Source: Simmondsia chinensis (Eukaryota; Streptophyta; Magnoliopsida; Caryophyllales; Simmondsiaceae). Taken from it: a stretch of DNA of 64,000 nt. The stretch lies in assembly GCA_018398585.1 (NCBI GenBank), contig JAGTTD010000001.1:38703938-38767937 (forward strand), given 5' to 3'. This document shows, one piece after another, positions 63,290 to 64,000 of this stretch. A model generated the notes under the pieces. The model had not been told where the DNA came from. It was given only the letters and a program-made list of their open reading frames with translations, and did not search any database. The position numbers and the translations under genes are program-made. Within the stretch, counting starts at the first letter, position 1; every line of letters begins with the position of its first letter.

Positions 63290-64000
63290 GCTCCTAACTT
63301 AAGAAACTTTTATGATTGCCCGCTTCCCCGCTCCCGCTCCCGCTTCGTGCAACTATGGTCAAGACTCGAACTGATGTTAATGGCCTTCTCCAGCCCAACT
63401 TCCACCTCCTTAGCCTTCCACCCAAGTTCACACCCTCACTTCCAGTGGCACCTCTTCCAAGAAAAAGAAATCAAGCACCGCCATCAACAATGTCTGGCAA
63501 GTGGTAGGAGAAAAACATTGTCGCCATTCACTGCAGCTAAGACTAACAAAATCACCAACATGTTAGTAACCAGGTGCCCCCAATTTAGCAGCCATGGGCC
63601 CAATCATGTCTAGTGCAGGCTTTTAAAAAGGTGGCTGCTTGTTGTGCTGCCACATTAGCCATTACCATCCAATTTCACTGGTGCCTCCAAGAAACCAGTT
63701 ATCATCACAAATTGGAAAAAGATAAGGAAATAGCGCAAGGACAGACTGGTCACATTTTATTGCGCATATAGGCCTGATAAAGAACTAAGCACTCACCATG
63801 AGGAAAGCTTGAATTTGGTTAAGGATCTCAACATGAAATTTGGTGAATCTCGTGTGCATGGGTGGGTACAGGAAGGATAGAAGGACACAAGGCTGTATTA
63901 TTTCTTTGGCTCTTTTCCCCTTTCCGAGTCTCAATGGTTCTCCTTATGGGTTTTACCAACAATACCCGCACCCATTATCGCTTGCCTATCAGAAGATAGG
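63290..64000. other. Unidentified GC-richer segment at the window end
   Basis: Composition changes sharply from AT-rich to balanced at about 63290, with CCCGCTCCCGCT repeats. + strand frames (63316..63613) give Pro/Ser-rich text such as PKFTPSLPVAPLPRKRNQAP, and later KFGESRVHGWVQEG. Nothing matched a family I know. It could be a degenerate transposon or an exon of a neighbouring gene. Confidence 0.3.

Overview
This is a piece of plant nuclear DNA from an angiosperm, most likely a eudicot. It holds spliced genes with GT-AG introns, AT-rich intergenic DNA and a dense, nested mass of plant-type transposable elements (Ty3/Gypsy, Ty1/Copia, RTE and L1 LINEs, PIF/Harbinger, hAT, Mutator-like, SINEs). 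No prokaryotic operon, CRISPR array or organellar gene is visible. The species cannot be named from the sequence alone. By area, most of the window is mobile DNA.

Two host genes can be supported. (1) A complete seven-exon gene on the + strand, 25032..41822, encodes a 303-residue NAD(P)-binding Rossmann-fold protein with a likely plastid transit peptide. It resembles Arabidopsis At1g32220 (flavin-reductase-related, plastoglobule). Its fourth intron uses a GC-AG splice pair, and its fifth intron is 9.6 kb because it hosts a nested transposon complex. (2) The 3' end of a survival-motor-neuron (SMN)-like splicing-factor gene lies on the - strand, with exons at 60837..60948 and 59416..59458. Its upstream exons were not found and may lie past the window end.

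Layout. 1..12327: an old Tat-type Gypsy element. A 5S-rRNA-derived SINE (5116..5381) and a 5.5-kb PIF/Harbinger transposon (5511..11040) sit inside it. The Harbinger element carries an L1 fragment and a LINE/SINE tail. 12328..13189: remnant of a - strand Copia. 13190..24697: a degenerate + strand Copia interrupted by a Tekay/Del-like Gypsy derivative with two full LTRs, a third partial LTR and only about 320 bp of internal DNA (16039..22194, TSD AAATG). 24698..41822: gene 1. Intron 5 contains a foldback Mutator-like element (30719..37275). That element is itself interrupted by an LTR retrotransposon (30797..35548, TSD ATTTA) whose only ORF encodes a PTB-like RNA-recognition motif plus coiled coil, and by a tRNA-type SINE. 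42693..43780: Harbinger-type MITE. 44109..about 48481: an RTE-type LINE on the - strand, split by a hAT MITE. 48651..57086: a Gypsy element (TSD TAAAG) whose 3' LTR is split by a 3.67-kb probable solo LTR. 58263..58507: a second 5S-SINE. 59000..64000: the SMN-like gene with MITEs in its introns, then unidentified DNA.

The most interesting signals are (a) the SINE family made of a 5S rRNA head joined to a tail shared with the RTE LINE of this same window, with 15-bp target duplications on both full copies, and (b) the pol-less LTR retrotransposon carrying an intact RRM/coiled-coil ORF antisense in a host intron. All boundaries and similarities come from reading the sequence by eye; no database search was run.
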